This document shows, in pieces, positions 19,865-28,172 of a DNA stretch of 36,187 nucleotides (position 1 is the first letter of the stretch; every line of letters starts with the position of its first letter). Source of the DNA: an uncultured Schlesneria sp. GTDB lineage: Bacteria; Planctomycetota; Planctomycetia; Planctomycetales; Planctomycetaceae. The notes beneath the pieces are model-generated. The model worked only from the letters and a program-made list of their open reading frames with translations, was not told the DNA's origin and made no database searches. The stretch is from positions 1 to 36,187 of the forward strand of contig CAIVEI010000008.1 of NCBI GenBank assembly GCA_903904835.1, written 5' to 3'. A program made the translations under genes and the position numbers.

Positions 19865-20911
19865 ATGACGGATGTTCGAACGGAAGTATTTCGTATTCTT
19901 GATGCCGCTGGCAATCGGACGCGTGAAGGACTGCGCGTCATCGAAGACTTTGTGAGATTTGAACTGAACGACGGCCACTTCTCGCAAATCCTCAAAGACC
20001 ATCGGCACAAACTGGCTTCAATCGTCTCAGAACTACCTGCCGCCAGTTTGCTGGCAGCTCGCGATACGCTCTGTGACGTCGGGACCACGATCTCAACTCC
20101 GGCAGAATACGTCAGGACTTCATCAACCGATGTCGTCGCGGCCGCGTTCAAACGGGTGCAAGAAGCGCTGCGCACGCTGGAAGAATACAGCAAGATTGTC
20201 GATCCGAGGCTCGCACCGCAATTCGAACAACTGCGGTATCAGCTCTACACGACCGAAAAGGCTGTGTTACGAACCAACACTGCCAGAAAACAATTTGAAG
20301 AAATTCAACTGTATCTGCTGGTGACCGCTTCCGAATGCAAAAATGGATTCGAAACAGTCGTCAAAGCGGCTCTCGATGCAGGCATAAAGATCATCCAGTC
20401 GCGAGAAAAGTCTTTGACGGATCGAGAATGGGTTTCTCGCGCCAGAACACTGCGAAAGTGGACGTCGGAAGCGGGAGTACTGCTCATCATCAACGACCGT
20501 CCCGATATCGCGCTGGTGGTCCAAGCGGACGGAGTTCATCTCGGTCAGGACGAGTTCTCTGTTCAAGATGCGAGAAGCGTCGTCGGTCCAGATCGGCTGA
20601 TCGGGGTTTCAACCCACTCGATCGAGCAAGCCAGACAGGCGGTCCTTGACGGAGCTGATTATCTCGGCGTCGGTCCCACATTTCCGACCAGTACCAAGTC
20701 GTTTACCGAGTTTCCCGGCCTTCAATTTATCCGGCAAGTGGCAGGGGAAATTCAACTGCCGTGGTTCGCCATTGGTGGCATCAACGCAAATAACATTTCC
20801 GAAGTGACGAATGCAGGAGCTGACCGGGTCGCCGTCAGCTCCGCAATCTGTCACAGTCCGACCCCGAACGAAACGACTCGCCAGATGATCACGTTAAGTG
20901 GTATCCGCTGA
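19865..20911 (+). CDS. thiE: Thiamine phosphate synthase with N-terminal ThiD2-like domain
   Basis: This 348-residue protein is a fusion. Residues about 5-140 (RILDAAGNRTREGLRVIEDF, split by helices, to LRYQLYTTEKAVL) match the ThiD2-type domain found fused to ThiE and reported as an HMP-phosphate kinase. Residues about 145-348 are ThiE: LLVTASE, IQSREKSLTDREW, IINDRPDIALVVQADGVHLGQ, GVSTHS, GADYLGVGPTFPTSTK and FAIGGINANNI. Together they would make HMP-pyrophosphate and couple it to thiazole phosphate to give thiamine phosphate. The ATG at 19865 has GGAAG at about 5 nt; a TTG ten codons upstream is less likely. No TPP riboswitch is recognisable upstream. Confidence 0.93.
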   Translation: MTDVRTEVFRILDAAGNRTREGLRVIEDFVRFELNDGHFSQILKDHRHKLASIVSELPAASLLAARDTLCDVGTTISTPAEYVRTSSTDVVAAAFKRVQEALRTLEEYSKIVDPRLAPQFEQLRYQLYTTEKAVLRTNTARKQFEEIQLYLLVTASECKNGFETVVKAALDAGIKIIQSREKSLTDREWVSRARTLRKWTSEAGVLLIINDRPDIALVVQADGVHLGQDEFSVQDARSVVGPDRLIGVSTHSIEQARQAVLDGADYLGVGPTFPTSTKSFTEFPGLQFIRQVAGEIQLPWFAIGGINANNISEVTNAGADRVAVSSAICHSPTPNETTRQMITLSGIR

Positions 20912-21019
20912 CGAATCGGATGGGCGGCGTCAACTGCTGCGAAGGTGAGCTGATAATAGGCCAAATTGTGGTCAGGTAAGCCTGTTGCGTCTTATGGGCG
21001 GTGTGGCGCTCGAAACTCG

Positions 21020-21120
21020 GGGTGCCACGGTTTTGGAGTCTTCGACAAGGCCGTGTCTTCATGGTTCCACACCGCGTCTGAAGAGCACGGCCTTACCGAA
21101 GACGGTAAAACCGTGCCACC
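21020..21120. repeat. About 100-bp imperfect inverted repeat (GTGCCAC family), copy 1
   Basis: The ends GGTGCCACGGTTTT and AAAACCGTGCCACC pair almost perfectly. Inside are GGAGTCTTC, CCGTGTCTTC, GAAGAGCACGG and ACCGAAGA. The same order occurs in a second copy at 29201-29300. It lies between the convergent 3' ends of thiE and a methyltransferase gene. Confidence 0.8.
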
Positions 21121-21145
21121 CATGATCATGGCTTTCCCCCACAAT

Positions 21146-21859
21146 TCAGTTTTTCGAAGGGGTCATGATGTTGCTTCGTTTTTGAATCGCAATCACGAGC
21201 CGATTCGATGTGATATCACTCGTCGACGAATTGACCCACGGTGACGTGACGTACGGGACGATCCGCTGATCTTGCTGGAAGTCCATTCCTCGAAATGCCC
21301 AGCAATCGACGTCGGGCAATTCAGAGACTAACTCCGTCAGTTCCGCCGGATTGGGAGCCACGTATTTGCCGGCAAATCGTGCGATCGTTTTCTGGACGAT
21401 CGGATTATTCTTATTGGGGACAATCACCACGATTCGGCCACCGGGACTGACACGATCCCAAAGCGATCGAAGAGTCTTCTGCCAGCCAACGAGCTGCAAC
21501 AATTCGATGCAGAACATCAAATCGAATTGTCCAAGAGACTTGCAGAATTCTTCGTTTTCGGGCGTTCCAATTTCCCAGCGAACTTGCGGGTGACGTTCCC
21601 GGCAGGCGTTGATCGAATCGGCAATGATATCGACCCCAACGACTTCTTTTGCCTGAAGAGCCGCCAATGCCAGCGAAAGCTGCCCACGTCCGCAGCCAAC
21701 GTCTAAACAACGCTTTCCGGTAATGGGGCCTGCCGCTTCCAGTGCGATACCAAAAGTCTGGCCTTGAACATGCGCGTTCGAATAATCCAGCCAGGTATTA
21801 TCGGTCGCGTAAACTTTTTGATAGTAGTCTACCCATGACGCGTCCAGCGAATCGGACAT
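21146..21859 (-). CDS. Class I SAM-dependent methyltransferase (paralogue 2)
   Basis: This 237-residue protein begins MSDSLDASWVDYYQKVYATD, then SNAHVQGQTFGIALEAAGPI. Next come SAM-binding motif I CLDVGCGRGQLSLALA, VVGVDI as the acidic motif II position, and FDLMFCIELLQLVGW for motif IV. The C-terminal part contains GGRIVVIVPNKNNPIVQKT and WAFRGMDFQQDQRIVPYVTS. It is clearly a tandem paralogue of the gene upstream. The start matches the paralogue's, with GGAGTCCG about 6-8 nt before the ATG. The substrate is unknown; the cluster suggests a sugar or lipid hydroxyl or carboxyl. Confidence 0.88.
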   Translation of the reverse strand: MSDSLDASWVDYYQKVYATDNTWLDYSNAHVQGQTFGIALEAAGPITGKRCLDVGCGRGQLSLALAALQAKEVVGVDIIADSINACRERHPQVRWEIGTPENEEFCKSLGQFDLMFCIELLQLVGWQKTLRSLWDRVSPGGRIVVIVPNKNNPIVQKTIARFAGKYVAPNPAELTELVSELPDVDCWAFRGMDFQQDQRIVPYVTSPWVNSSTSDITSNRLVIAIQKRSNIMTPSKN

Positions 21860-22020
21860 CGATCGGACTCCATTGATTTGGTCTTGAGTCAATTTCGCGA
21901 ACTCAAACGATTGACAACAACTTTCGATTCAAAATTTTGAAAGCGTGTCAAGACGTCTTACAATCGCTACAACCCTCAAATTCGACCAAACCGATGGCGA
22001 GACTTTCGTGTTTTCGGGAT

Positions 22021-22710
22021 TTAAACCTTCTTCTGAATGACGAATACCAGGCGATTGGATGCAAACCCGGAAATCATCTCGTTTGTCCAGGGTGAGGTGA
22101 CATACGGCAAAATTCGCTGATCTTGCTGGAAGTCCATCCCACGATAGGCCCAGCAATCGACTTCTGGCAGGGTCCCGACAAATTCCAGAATTTCCTCAGG
22201 ATTCAGAGGGACATACCTTCCTTCAAACCGGGCAATCGTCTTCTGAACAATCGCATTATCCTTGTTTGGAACAATCGCGACGATCCGACCGCCGGGATTC
22301 AATTGATTCCAAAGGATTTGAAGTGTCTTGCGCCAGTCGACGTAATGCAGCATTTCAATCAGGAAAATCACGTCGAACTGCCCGAGTGTCTGACAGAATC
22401 CTTCGTTTTCGGGAGTACCAACTTCCCAACGAACTGAGGGATATCGTTCGCGGCAGGCTTGAATCGATTCAGCGACGATGTCGACGCCGACCACTTCTTT
22501 CGCCTGTAATCCTGCCAGGGCCAGTGAAAGATGACCGCGGCCACAACCGAGATCGAGGCATCGCTTGCCATTGATCGGCCCGGCAGCCTCGATCGCCACG
22601 CCGAACGTCTGTCCCTGAACGTGAGCGTTTGAATAATCCAGCCAGGGATTACCCGCCGCAAAAACTCGCTGATAGTACTCAGCCCAGGATTCCTGTTTCA
22701 TTTCTGACAT
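22021..22710 (-). CDS. Class I SAM-dependent methyltransferase (paralogue 1)
   Basis: This 229-residue protein starts MSEMKQESWAEYYQRVFAAG and has CLDLGCGRGHLSLALAGLQA (SAM motif I), VVGVDIVAES, FDVIFLIEMLHYVDW and GGRIVAIVPNKDNAIVQKT. The tail matches its downstream paralogue closely, including RGMDFQQDQRI. A frame extension upstream would overlap the sugar dehydrogenase gene and adds a basic stretch. The ATG at 22710 is preferred because it aligns with the paralogue and has GGAGTCCG upstream. It lies 67 bp after the dehydrogenase stop, so the two are probably in one operon. Confidence 0.88.
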   Translation of the reverse strand: MSEMKQESWAEYYQRVFAAGNPWLDYSNAHVQGQTFGVAIEAAGPINGKRCLDLGCGRGHLSLALAGLQAKEVVGVDIVAESIQACRERYPSVRWEVGTPENEGFCQTLGQFDVIFLIEMLHYVDWRKTLQILWNQLNPGGRIVAIVPNKDNAIVQKTIARFEGRYVPLNPEEILEFVGTLPEVDCWAYRGMDFQQDQRILPYVTSPWTNEMISGFASNRLVFVIQKKV

Positions 22711-22777
22711 CGTTTGCGGACTCCGTTCATCGCAGTTGACGATCGCCGTCGAGTTTCGACTTTGTTTTTGCCGACGC

Positions 22778-24103
22778 TCAGGCTTTAAAAATCTTTTCGC
22801 GACCCACTTTAACATTTTTCGTGGCATTTCGCGTGTCCAGCACCATGCGGCTGTGCTGGACGATGAAATCGTGATCGTAGGCGGAATGGTCGGTCGAGAT
22901 CAGCACACAGTCTTGTGCGGCCAGATACTCGGGTGTCAGTGCCTGACTCGTCATCGCTGGCAGATCAGGGTAATGACGCATCTTTGGCAGCGTTGGAATG
23001 TGCGGATCGTTGTAACTCAGGACCGCGCCCCGTTTGGAAAGCAGTTTCATCAGTTCGAAGGATGGGCTTTCCCTGGGATCATCGACATCTTTTTTATACG
23101 CCGCACCAAGAATCGCAATCTTGCTTCCCTTGATCGGTTTTCCTGCGTCATTCAAGAACTCGGCAAGTTGATTGACGACGTAGGTTGGCATGTGAGTATT
23201 AATCTCGCCCGCCAACTCGATGAACCGGGTCTGTTCACCCCATTTTCGGGCAAGCCATGTCAGATAAAACGGGTCGATCGGAATGCAGTGGCCACCCAGG
23301 CCAGGTCCCGGATAAAAGGCTTGAAAACCGAATGGTTTCGTCTTGGCCGCATCAATCACTTCCCAGACATCAATGCCCATCTTGTCGTAGAGCATTTTCA
23401 ATTCGTTGACCATCGCGATATTCACCGCGCGGTAGGTGTTTTCCAGGATCTTGGCCGCTTCAGCGATCTCCATGCTGGAAACCCGGATCACTTTCACGAC
23501 GGCATAACCGTACATGGTACTCGCCAGGTCTCCGCTGATAACGTCATAGCCACCGACGACTTTGGGAATGGACGATGCTTCGAAATTCGGATTTCCAGGA
23601 TCTTCACGTTCGGGGCTGAAGGCAAGAAAGTAGTCCTTTCCTGCGGTCAGACCGGTTGCATTCAAAACAGGAAGGACGTTTTCGCGAGTTGTCGTCGGAT
23701 GGGTGGTACTTTCAAGGACGACAAGCTGCCCTTTTCGCAATGTCTTTGCGATGGAATGAGCCGTCCCTTCAATGTAGCTGAGATCAGGATCACGGCTTTC
23801 GTTCAGCGGCGTCGGGACACAGATAATAATGCAATCTGCTTCGCCCAGTCGGCCCATATCGGACGTCGGTTCAAATTGTTTATCCTGAATCAGCTTGGCG
23901 ATCGCAGAACTGTCAATGTGCTTGATATAGCTCTGGCCTGCTTTCAGCTTATCGACTTTCGACTGATCGACGTCAAAGCCCATTGTCTTAAACCCGGCCC
24001 TGACGAACGCTCGGATCAATGGCAGACCGACATAACCCAGGCCGATCACTCCAATTACGGCCGTCTTGCTCGCGATTTTCTCTCCAAGTCCGTGTGTCGT
24101 CAT
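22778..24103 (-). CDS. UDP-N-acetylhexosamine 6-dehydrogenase (WbpA/WecC type)
   Basis: This 441-residue enzyme has the NAD-binding GVIGLGYVGLPL (18-29), CVPTPLNESRDPDLSY, ESTTHPTTT, AFSPEREDPGNPNF (161-174) and the catalytic cysteine in GPGLGGHCIPIDPFYL (Cys273). Lys-containing ILENTYRAVNIAMVNEL is also present. The PERxDPGN pattern fits oxidation of UDP-GlcNAc-type sugars to the uronic acid rather than UDP-glucose. It supplies a UDP-HexNAc uronic acid precursor for surface polysaccharide in the cytosol. The ATG at 24103 fits the family start; a TTG ten codons upstream is possible. The antisense frame is also long and open but is a shadow. Confidence 0.93.
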   Translation of the reverse strand: MTTHGLGEKIASKTAVIGVIGLGYVGLPLIRAFVRAGFKTMGFDVDQSKVDKLKAGQSYIKHIDSSAIAKLIQDKQFEPTSDMGRLGEADCIIICVPTPLNESRDPDLSYIEGTAHSIAKTLRKGQLVVLESTTHPTTTRENVLPVLNATGLTAGKDYFLAFSPEREDPGNPNFEASSIPKVVGGYDVISGDLASTMYGYAVVKVIRVSSMEIAEAAKILENTYRAVNIAMVNELKMLYDKMGIDVWEVIDAAKTKPFGFQAFYPGPGLGGHCIPIDPFYLTWLARKWGEQTRFIELAGEINTHMPTYVVNQLAEFLNDAGKPIKGSKIAILGAAYKKDVDDPRESPSFELMKLLSKRGAVLSYNDPHIPTLPKMRHYPDLPAMTSQALTPEYLAAQDCVLISTDHSAYDHDFIVQHSRMVLDTRNATKNVKVGREKIFKA

Positions 24104-24291
24104 GGCCCATCCGTTTCTGTGCTTTGTGAACAAAAAGGGTCGTTCGGAGTTCGTTTGTCGGAGGTCGTTGTTCCACGATGAAAAACGAAAAGCCGATCCA
24201 CCCTCATCGAGAGTCTAGAAAAACAGTGGCAAGGCGCGAAGCGACCACAGCCTGTTTACCCCTCCGTTGGACGATAAACAACGTTACGCCA

Positions 24292-24390
24292 GCTTTTGCC
24301 GGAAAAATGGGTCTGACCCCCTACCTGTCGTTTGCACAGAGAAACCTGACACCACCCATGAGGGGTCTGACCCATTTTTCGGGCAAAGCC
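24292..24390. repeat. REP-like inverted repeat with GGGTCTGACCC core
   Basis: Two arms of 29 bp (24292-24320 and 24362-24390) pair with few mismatches around a 41-bp loop. Each arm holds AAAAATGGGTCTGACCCC or its complement, and each is itself partly palindromic (GGGTC-N-GACCC). Such sequences resemble the REP/BIME units of RAYT transposases and other short mobile repeats. The right arm ends 2 bp before the acyltransferase stop codon. Confidence 0.8.
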
Positions 24391-24392
24391 TG

Positions 24393-25766
24393 TCATGCCA
24401 CTTTTTTGCCAGAGGAATTTGAGGGGGTGGCTCGACGCAGTTGACGAAACTCCAGCGTTTCGCCTGGCGTATCCGGGGTCTTGATTGCGTTCGAATGTGG
24501 CTGTTTACGTGCAAGCTCGAAATAACCCGTGAGAAATGGACGCTCGGCCGAAACGTGGAATATGTATCCCGCCACGATCGACATCGTCAGAGTCAAGGGG
24601 ATGCATACGAACGCAATCGACCAGTCGTCGTTATACCCTAAGTATGCTAACTGCTGGCTAAGAAATTTTGTGGGGAATAAATGTGTCAGATAAATGCTGT
24701 AACAAATCACGCCGCACGACTTGAAACCATTCAGAAAAGTGAGGCTGTCGATTCGTTCGTCATACCTCTTCAAGAACCATAATAACCCCGCGAATCCCAT
24801 CGCCTCCACAACTCGCCACGCAGAAAATTGGGACCCGTGTCCAAAGATTGTCGTCGTCGCTGCAAGGACCGTCAGTCCGACCAGCACCAAACAAGCCAGC
24901 ATTCGAAACACTTTCGCTTGTCTCGAAGTGGCGCAGTGCAGATCCCAATAAAGACCCACACCGGCGGCAAACATAAACCAGTGCTCGTCAATCAAAAATC
25001 CTCGGATCGGAATCGAATGGCAACTGGCAAGGAAATCGATTGTTGCGACAGCAGCGGTCAGAAACGCGATCGCCTGAAAGAAACGACGACCACTGAGCGC
25101 CAGGAGGATGCCGATCACGACATAGAACTGTGTCTCATAGCAAAGTGTCCACGCCTGGATCGGAAAGAGTATTTTGGACTCGCCAGTGAGGAAACCGAGC
25201 CAGGTCTCAGTCAACGTGGCGTTTCCAACCCACTGAAAGAAGGACAGATCCCATGGCATCGGAAGTGGCCACGGTCCTCGTTTCAACGAGCCGGGACTTA
25301 TGAAGTCCATGGCAAAGCAAATCAATACCGAGCCGATTAACGCACACCAGAATGGAGGGAAAATTCGCATAAATCGGCGTAAGAAATACTCGCGGACAGT
25401 ACGACCCGATCGGCGGATCGACTCGGCGGAAGCGGTGATACAATAACCGCTGATCACAAAAAACATTTCGACACCGATATGAAGCTGATGACAGATGATA
25501 TTCCGCAAATTTCGTTGTATCGTCCGAGGTTGACTCTTCGAAACGTCGGCTGGTTTCTCGAATGAAGAAGATTTCAAAATGGCGATTGCCGAGGACTTTC
25601 GCACGGGCTGTCCTTGATCGCACATTGGCAGCAACGCGTGATAGACGACGACGATCAAACAGGCGATGCCTCGCCAATGATCGAGTGACTTATAACGCGG
25701 CGAAGTCGAACTCGATTTGCCGACAATCGGGCTCGCCGAGACTCCGGAAACAGATACTGCTGCCAT
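24393..25766 (-). CDS. Acyltransferase-3 (OafA/YrhL-like) integral membrane protein
   Basis: This 457-residue protein has about ten hydrophobic segments and the family hallmarks KSLDHWRGIACLIVVVYHAL (catalytic-type His43) and EMFFVISGYCITASAESI. RTVREYFLRRFMRIFPPFW follows. Family members transfer acetyl or other acyl groups to sugars of O-antigen, peptidoglycan or exopolysaccharide at the inner membrane. An unusual hydrophilic insert (about 50-90, with KSSAIAILKSSSFEKPADVS) splits the first two conserved segments. A Ser/Pro-rich cytoplasmic leader of about 25 residues precedes TM1. The ATG at 25766 has AAAGGA at about 7 nt. The C-terminus ends at a dispersed repeat and may have been altered by it. 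Confidence 0.9.
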   Translation of the reverse strand: MAAVSVSGVSASPIVGKSSSTSPRYKSLDHWRGIACLIVVVYHALLPMCDQGQPVRKSSAIAILKSSSFEKPADVSKSQPRTIQRNLRNIICHQLHIGVEMFFVISGYCITASAESIRRSGRTVREYFLRRFMRIFPPFWCALIGSVLICFAMDFISPGSLKRGPWPLPMPWDLSFFQWVGNATLTETWLGFLTGESKILFPIQAWTLCYETQFYVVIGILLALSGRRFFQAIAFLTAAVATIDFLASCHSIPIRGFLIDEHWFMFAAGVGLYWDLHCATSRQAKVFRMLACLVLVGLTVLAATTTIFGHGSQFSAWRVVEAMGFAGLLWFLKRYDERIDSLTFLNGFKSCGVICYSIYLTHLFPTKFLSQQLAYLGYNDDWSIAFVCIPLTLTMSIVAGYIFHVSAERPFLTGYFELARKQPHSNAIKTPDTPGETLEFRQLRRATPSNSSGKKVA

Positions 25767-25834
25767 CTCGAAATCCTTTGGCGACCTGAGTCAGACCGGC
25801 GCAATGGCTTGCACGCCGCCGTTTCGGGTATCGG

Positions 25835-26869
25835 TCAATCAGTCGCGTGCGCCGCAGGTGCATACCGAACCAGGGTTGCACCCCAAGAGTAACCAACACC
25901 AAACCCGACAAGCATGATCCTCATTCCCGGTTTCAGTCGGCCTTCTGCCGACACGACGTTTAATGCGATGGGAATCGTCGACGAAACCGTGTTGCCAAAG
26001 CCTTTCATGGCAATCACGAAACGGTCAGCAGGAATCTGCAGCTTGGCCTGTAAGCGATTCAGCATGAATTCATTCGCCTGGTGAAAGACGAAAAGATCGA
26101 TGTCAGCCAGTTGAAGCTGTGAGCGATTCAAAAGTTCGTTGACTGCTTTGGGAACAGCGTCGATTGCGAAACTGAAAATCTCGGGACCGTTCATGAACAA
26201 ATACTGATCGGTGTCGCCAGAGACCTCGGCCCCTTCAGAAAGCGGTTCGCTTGAAGTATTGGAATGTCTGAGCGAATGACGCTTTAACATCAGGTTTGCA
26301 GCCCCCTGACCATCGGTGCCGTAACAGTACGGACCAATCAGAGGGCGATCGCTTTCGACACCACGTATCAGCGTGGCAGAACCCGCATCACCAAACAGTG
26401 AACGAACACCAATGTCGTCTTGGCGAAGAAATTTTGTGTACGTATCACCCGTCAGAAACAACACATTTTTCGCTTGACCCGTCTCAATCAAGCCCTGAGC
26501 CAGACCTAATCCATAGATGTATCCGGAACAACCAAGATTGAAGTCGAGTGCCCCGATTCCTGTTCTCAGCTTTAAGCGATCTTGCAGCAGACACGCAGTG
26601 GTTGGCAAAAGGTAATCAGGTGACTGCGTACAGAAGAGCACGAAATCAATTTCTTCACGGGTACATGTGCCGTTGGCGAACAGCTTCTCCGCAGCATGGA
26701 ATGCCAGGTCGGACGATAATTCATTGATATCGGCCACGTGGCGTTCTGCGATTCCAGTCTTGTCGAGAATCTTTTGTGGATTCCAATTCGGCGAGAGAAG
26801 TGCGATTTCTTCGTTACCGACGACCACTTTCGGCAGATGGAACTCAACGGCTGCCAGTGACGCATACAT
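25835..26869 (-). CDS. Beta-ketoacyl-ACP synthase III (FabH-like)
   Basis: This 344-residue thiolase-fold enzyme has the complete Cys-His-Asn triad: LGCSGYIYG (Cys114), FHQANEF (His253) and GFGNTVSSTIP (Asn283). The C-terminal GVGYSWGATLVRY replaces the usual GGG-x-TWG loop with a Gly-Val-Gly-Tyr form. The sequence DFNLGCSGYIYGLGLAQG fits FabH homologues. The setting, between a sugar acetyltransferase and a membrane acyltransferase, suggests it starts or condenses an acyl chain for glycan or lipid decoration rather than housekeeping fatty acid synthesis. The ATG at 26869 matches family length; an upstream extension adds MNRRIPF. It is 30 bp downstream of the acetyltransferase stop. Confidence 0.9.
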   Translation of the reverse strand: MYASLAAVEFHLPKVVVGNEEIALLSPNWNPQKILDKTGIAERHVADINELSSDLAFHAAEKLFANGTCTREEIDFVLFCTQSPDYLLPTTACLLQDRLKLRTGIGALDFNLGCSGYIYGLGLAQGLIETGQAKNVLFLTGDTYTKFLRQDDIGVRSLFGDAGSATLIRGVESDRPLIGPYCYGTDGQGAANLMLKRHSLRHSNTSSEPLSEGAEVSGDTDQYLFMNGPEIFSFAIDAVPKAVNELLNRSQLQLADIDLFVFHQANEFMLNRLQAKLQIPADRFVIAMKGFGNTVSSTIPIALNVVSAEGRLKPGMRIMLVGFGVGYSWGATLVRYAPAAHATD

Positions 26870-26899
26870 GAAAGGAATCCGCCTGTTCAAAAAAGGCTG

Positions 26900-27685
26900 T
26901 TAACCTGCCATTGAATCTGTCTGGTCAACGTCTGAATCGTCCTGTAACCAGCTAATTCGTTTTGCCGGGACCCCCATCATACTGACGCCTGGGCTGACAT
27001 GATTGATCACAACGCTACCAGCGCCGATCCGTGCGAATTCGCCGATCTGCATTTTTGGCAAAATGGCTGTCTGACATCCCAGAAAAACGCCACGCTTCAA
27101 GCTGACATTGCCCGCGACGTCAGAATGGGGTGACAAAGTGCACCCGTCCCCGATCATCGAATCGTGCCCGGCTACCGATCCGATGTTCATGGAGACGAAA
27201 TTCCCCAACCGAACATTGCAACACACAACGGCAAATGGACAGATAATGCAGCCGACGCCAATACGAACGTCCTGCGCGATGACCGCGGTCGGATGAACAA
27301 AGGACGCAAAAACCGCTCCACGCGCTTTTAACGCTTCGCCCACAGCGAGTTTTGACGTGGGATCGCCAACCGCCATCAAAAGCCGGTCACCTGACCGAGG
27401 TGAATAGGTCGAAATTCGACCCATCCAGCGTTCCTTCAAGGTCGGAAACTGATCGAGTGAATCTGGATCGTCATCGAGAAAACCAACAGGGAAGTTGGAT
27501 TGAGTCGCACGAAGTTGACCTGATGTCCACGAAAAGACTTCCCGTCCAAACCCGCCTGCACCAACAATCAGCCAGCGTTCCGCCTCAACGATGCCTTGTC
27601 CGGCGATTTCGACACGAGAATCCGGTAATCGGTTGGACATTGTTTCCGGGGCCGTGCCGTGAGATGGAGAAAGCTGGGTCATCAT
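26900..27685 (-). CDS. NeuD/PglD-type sugar O- or N-acetyltransferase
   Basis: This 261-residue protein has an N-terminal nucleotide-sugar-binding domain starting WLIVGAGGFGREVFSW, then LDDDPDSL. A left-handed beta-helix follows, with hexapeptide repeats including VIAQDVRIGVGCIICPFAVV, VAGHDSMIGDGCTLSPHSDV with the likely catalytic His, and VFLGCQTAILPKMQIGEF. The end is GVPAKRISW. Family members transfer acetyl to amino or hydroxyl groups of UDP-sugars or sialic acid precursors. Residues before about 35 are low in similarity, so the ATG at 27685 is a judgement; a later ATG (MSNRLPDSRVE) is also possible. It is the first gene of the minus-strand cluster. Confidence 0.9.
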   Translation of the reverse strand: MMTQLSPSHGTAPETMSNRLPDSRVEIAGQGIVEAERWLIVGAGGFGREVFSWTSGQLRATQSNFPVGFLDDDPDSLDQFPTLKERWMGRISTYSPRSGDRLLMAVGDPTSKLAVGEALKARGAVFASFVHPTAVIAQDVRIGVGCIICPFAVVCCNVRLGNFVSMNIGSVAGHDSMIGDGCTLSPHSDVAGNVSLKRGVFLGCQTAILPKMQIGEFARIGAGSVVINHVSPGVSMMGVPAKRISWLQDDSDVDQTDSMAG

Positions 27686-28172
27686 GACATTCCGTCGAAG
27701 TGAATTTGGCCCGACATTTGAAACCAATTTGGCACCAGATTCAGCCACTCCGTCTCATTACACAAGAGAGAGAGTCGCTTTCGACATCAAGGCAAACGAT
27801 TTGTACTTCATTACGTATTTTACTCAAACTGGATTTCGCTGGAATTCAGGCAGATCACACCGAACGCTGACGTTCTTGTAAGAATACGCCACTGCGGACA
27901 ACGCGGGTTAATCCGATTGGGTTGACTTTATCGAATACTCCACTTTGTTAACCTCGGCAACCTGATCTCGTAAACTTGAACCCAAGGGGGTCGACTGGTG
28001 TCACTCGGGCTGGCAGGGTGGCCAAAGCGGCATAAATTGCCGGTCGCGATCGAAATGGATTATTGAAGTTTGCTTCGGCGCCGACACCTGTTGACGCGGT
28101 CGGTACAATCATTCTGCTTCGCTGACTTGTATTGCATGCGGCATGATTGGTTTGCTATGGGGAGTTATTAAC
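27686..28172. other. Divergent intergenic region between the acetyltransferase and oxidoreductase genes
   Basis: This 487-bp region separates two divergent transcription units and must hold the promoter for the surface-modification cluster. A TTGACT occurs at 27922-27927 but no good -10 box follows at proper spacing. No repeat or gene was found. Confidence 0.4.

Noticed and set aside
22736-24181. Long plus-strand ORF of 481 codons
   Set aside because: It lies antisense to the UDP-HexNAc dehydrogenase, whose motifs and catalytic Cys are unambiguous. The translated plus-strand product has no recognisable domain, so it is a codon-bias shadow.
27922-27950. TTGACT followed at 17 bp by TTGTTA as a sigma-70 promoter
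   Set aside because: The second box matches TATAAT poorly, so I could not support a promoter call.
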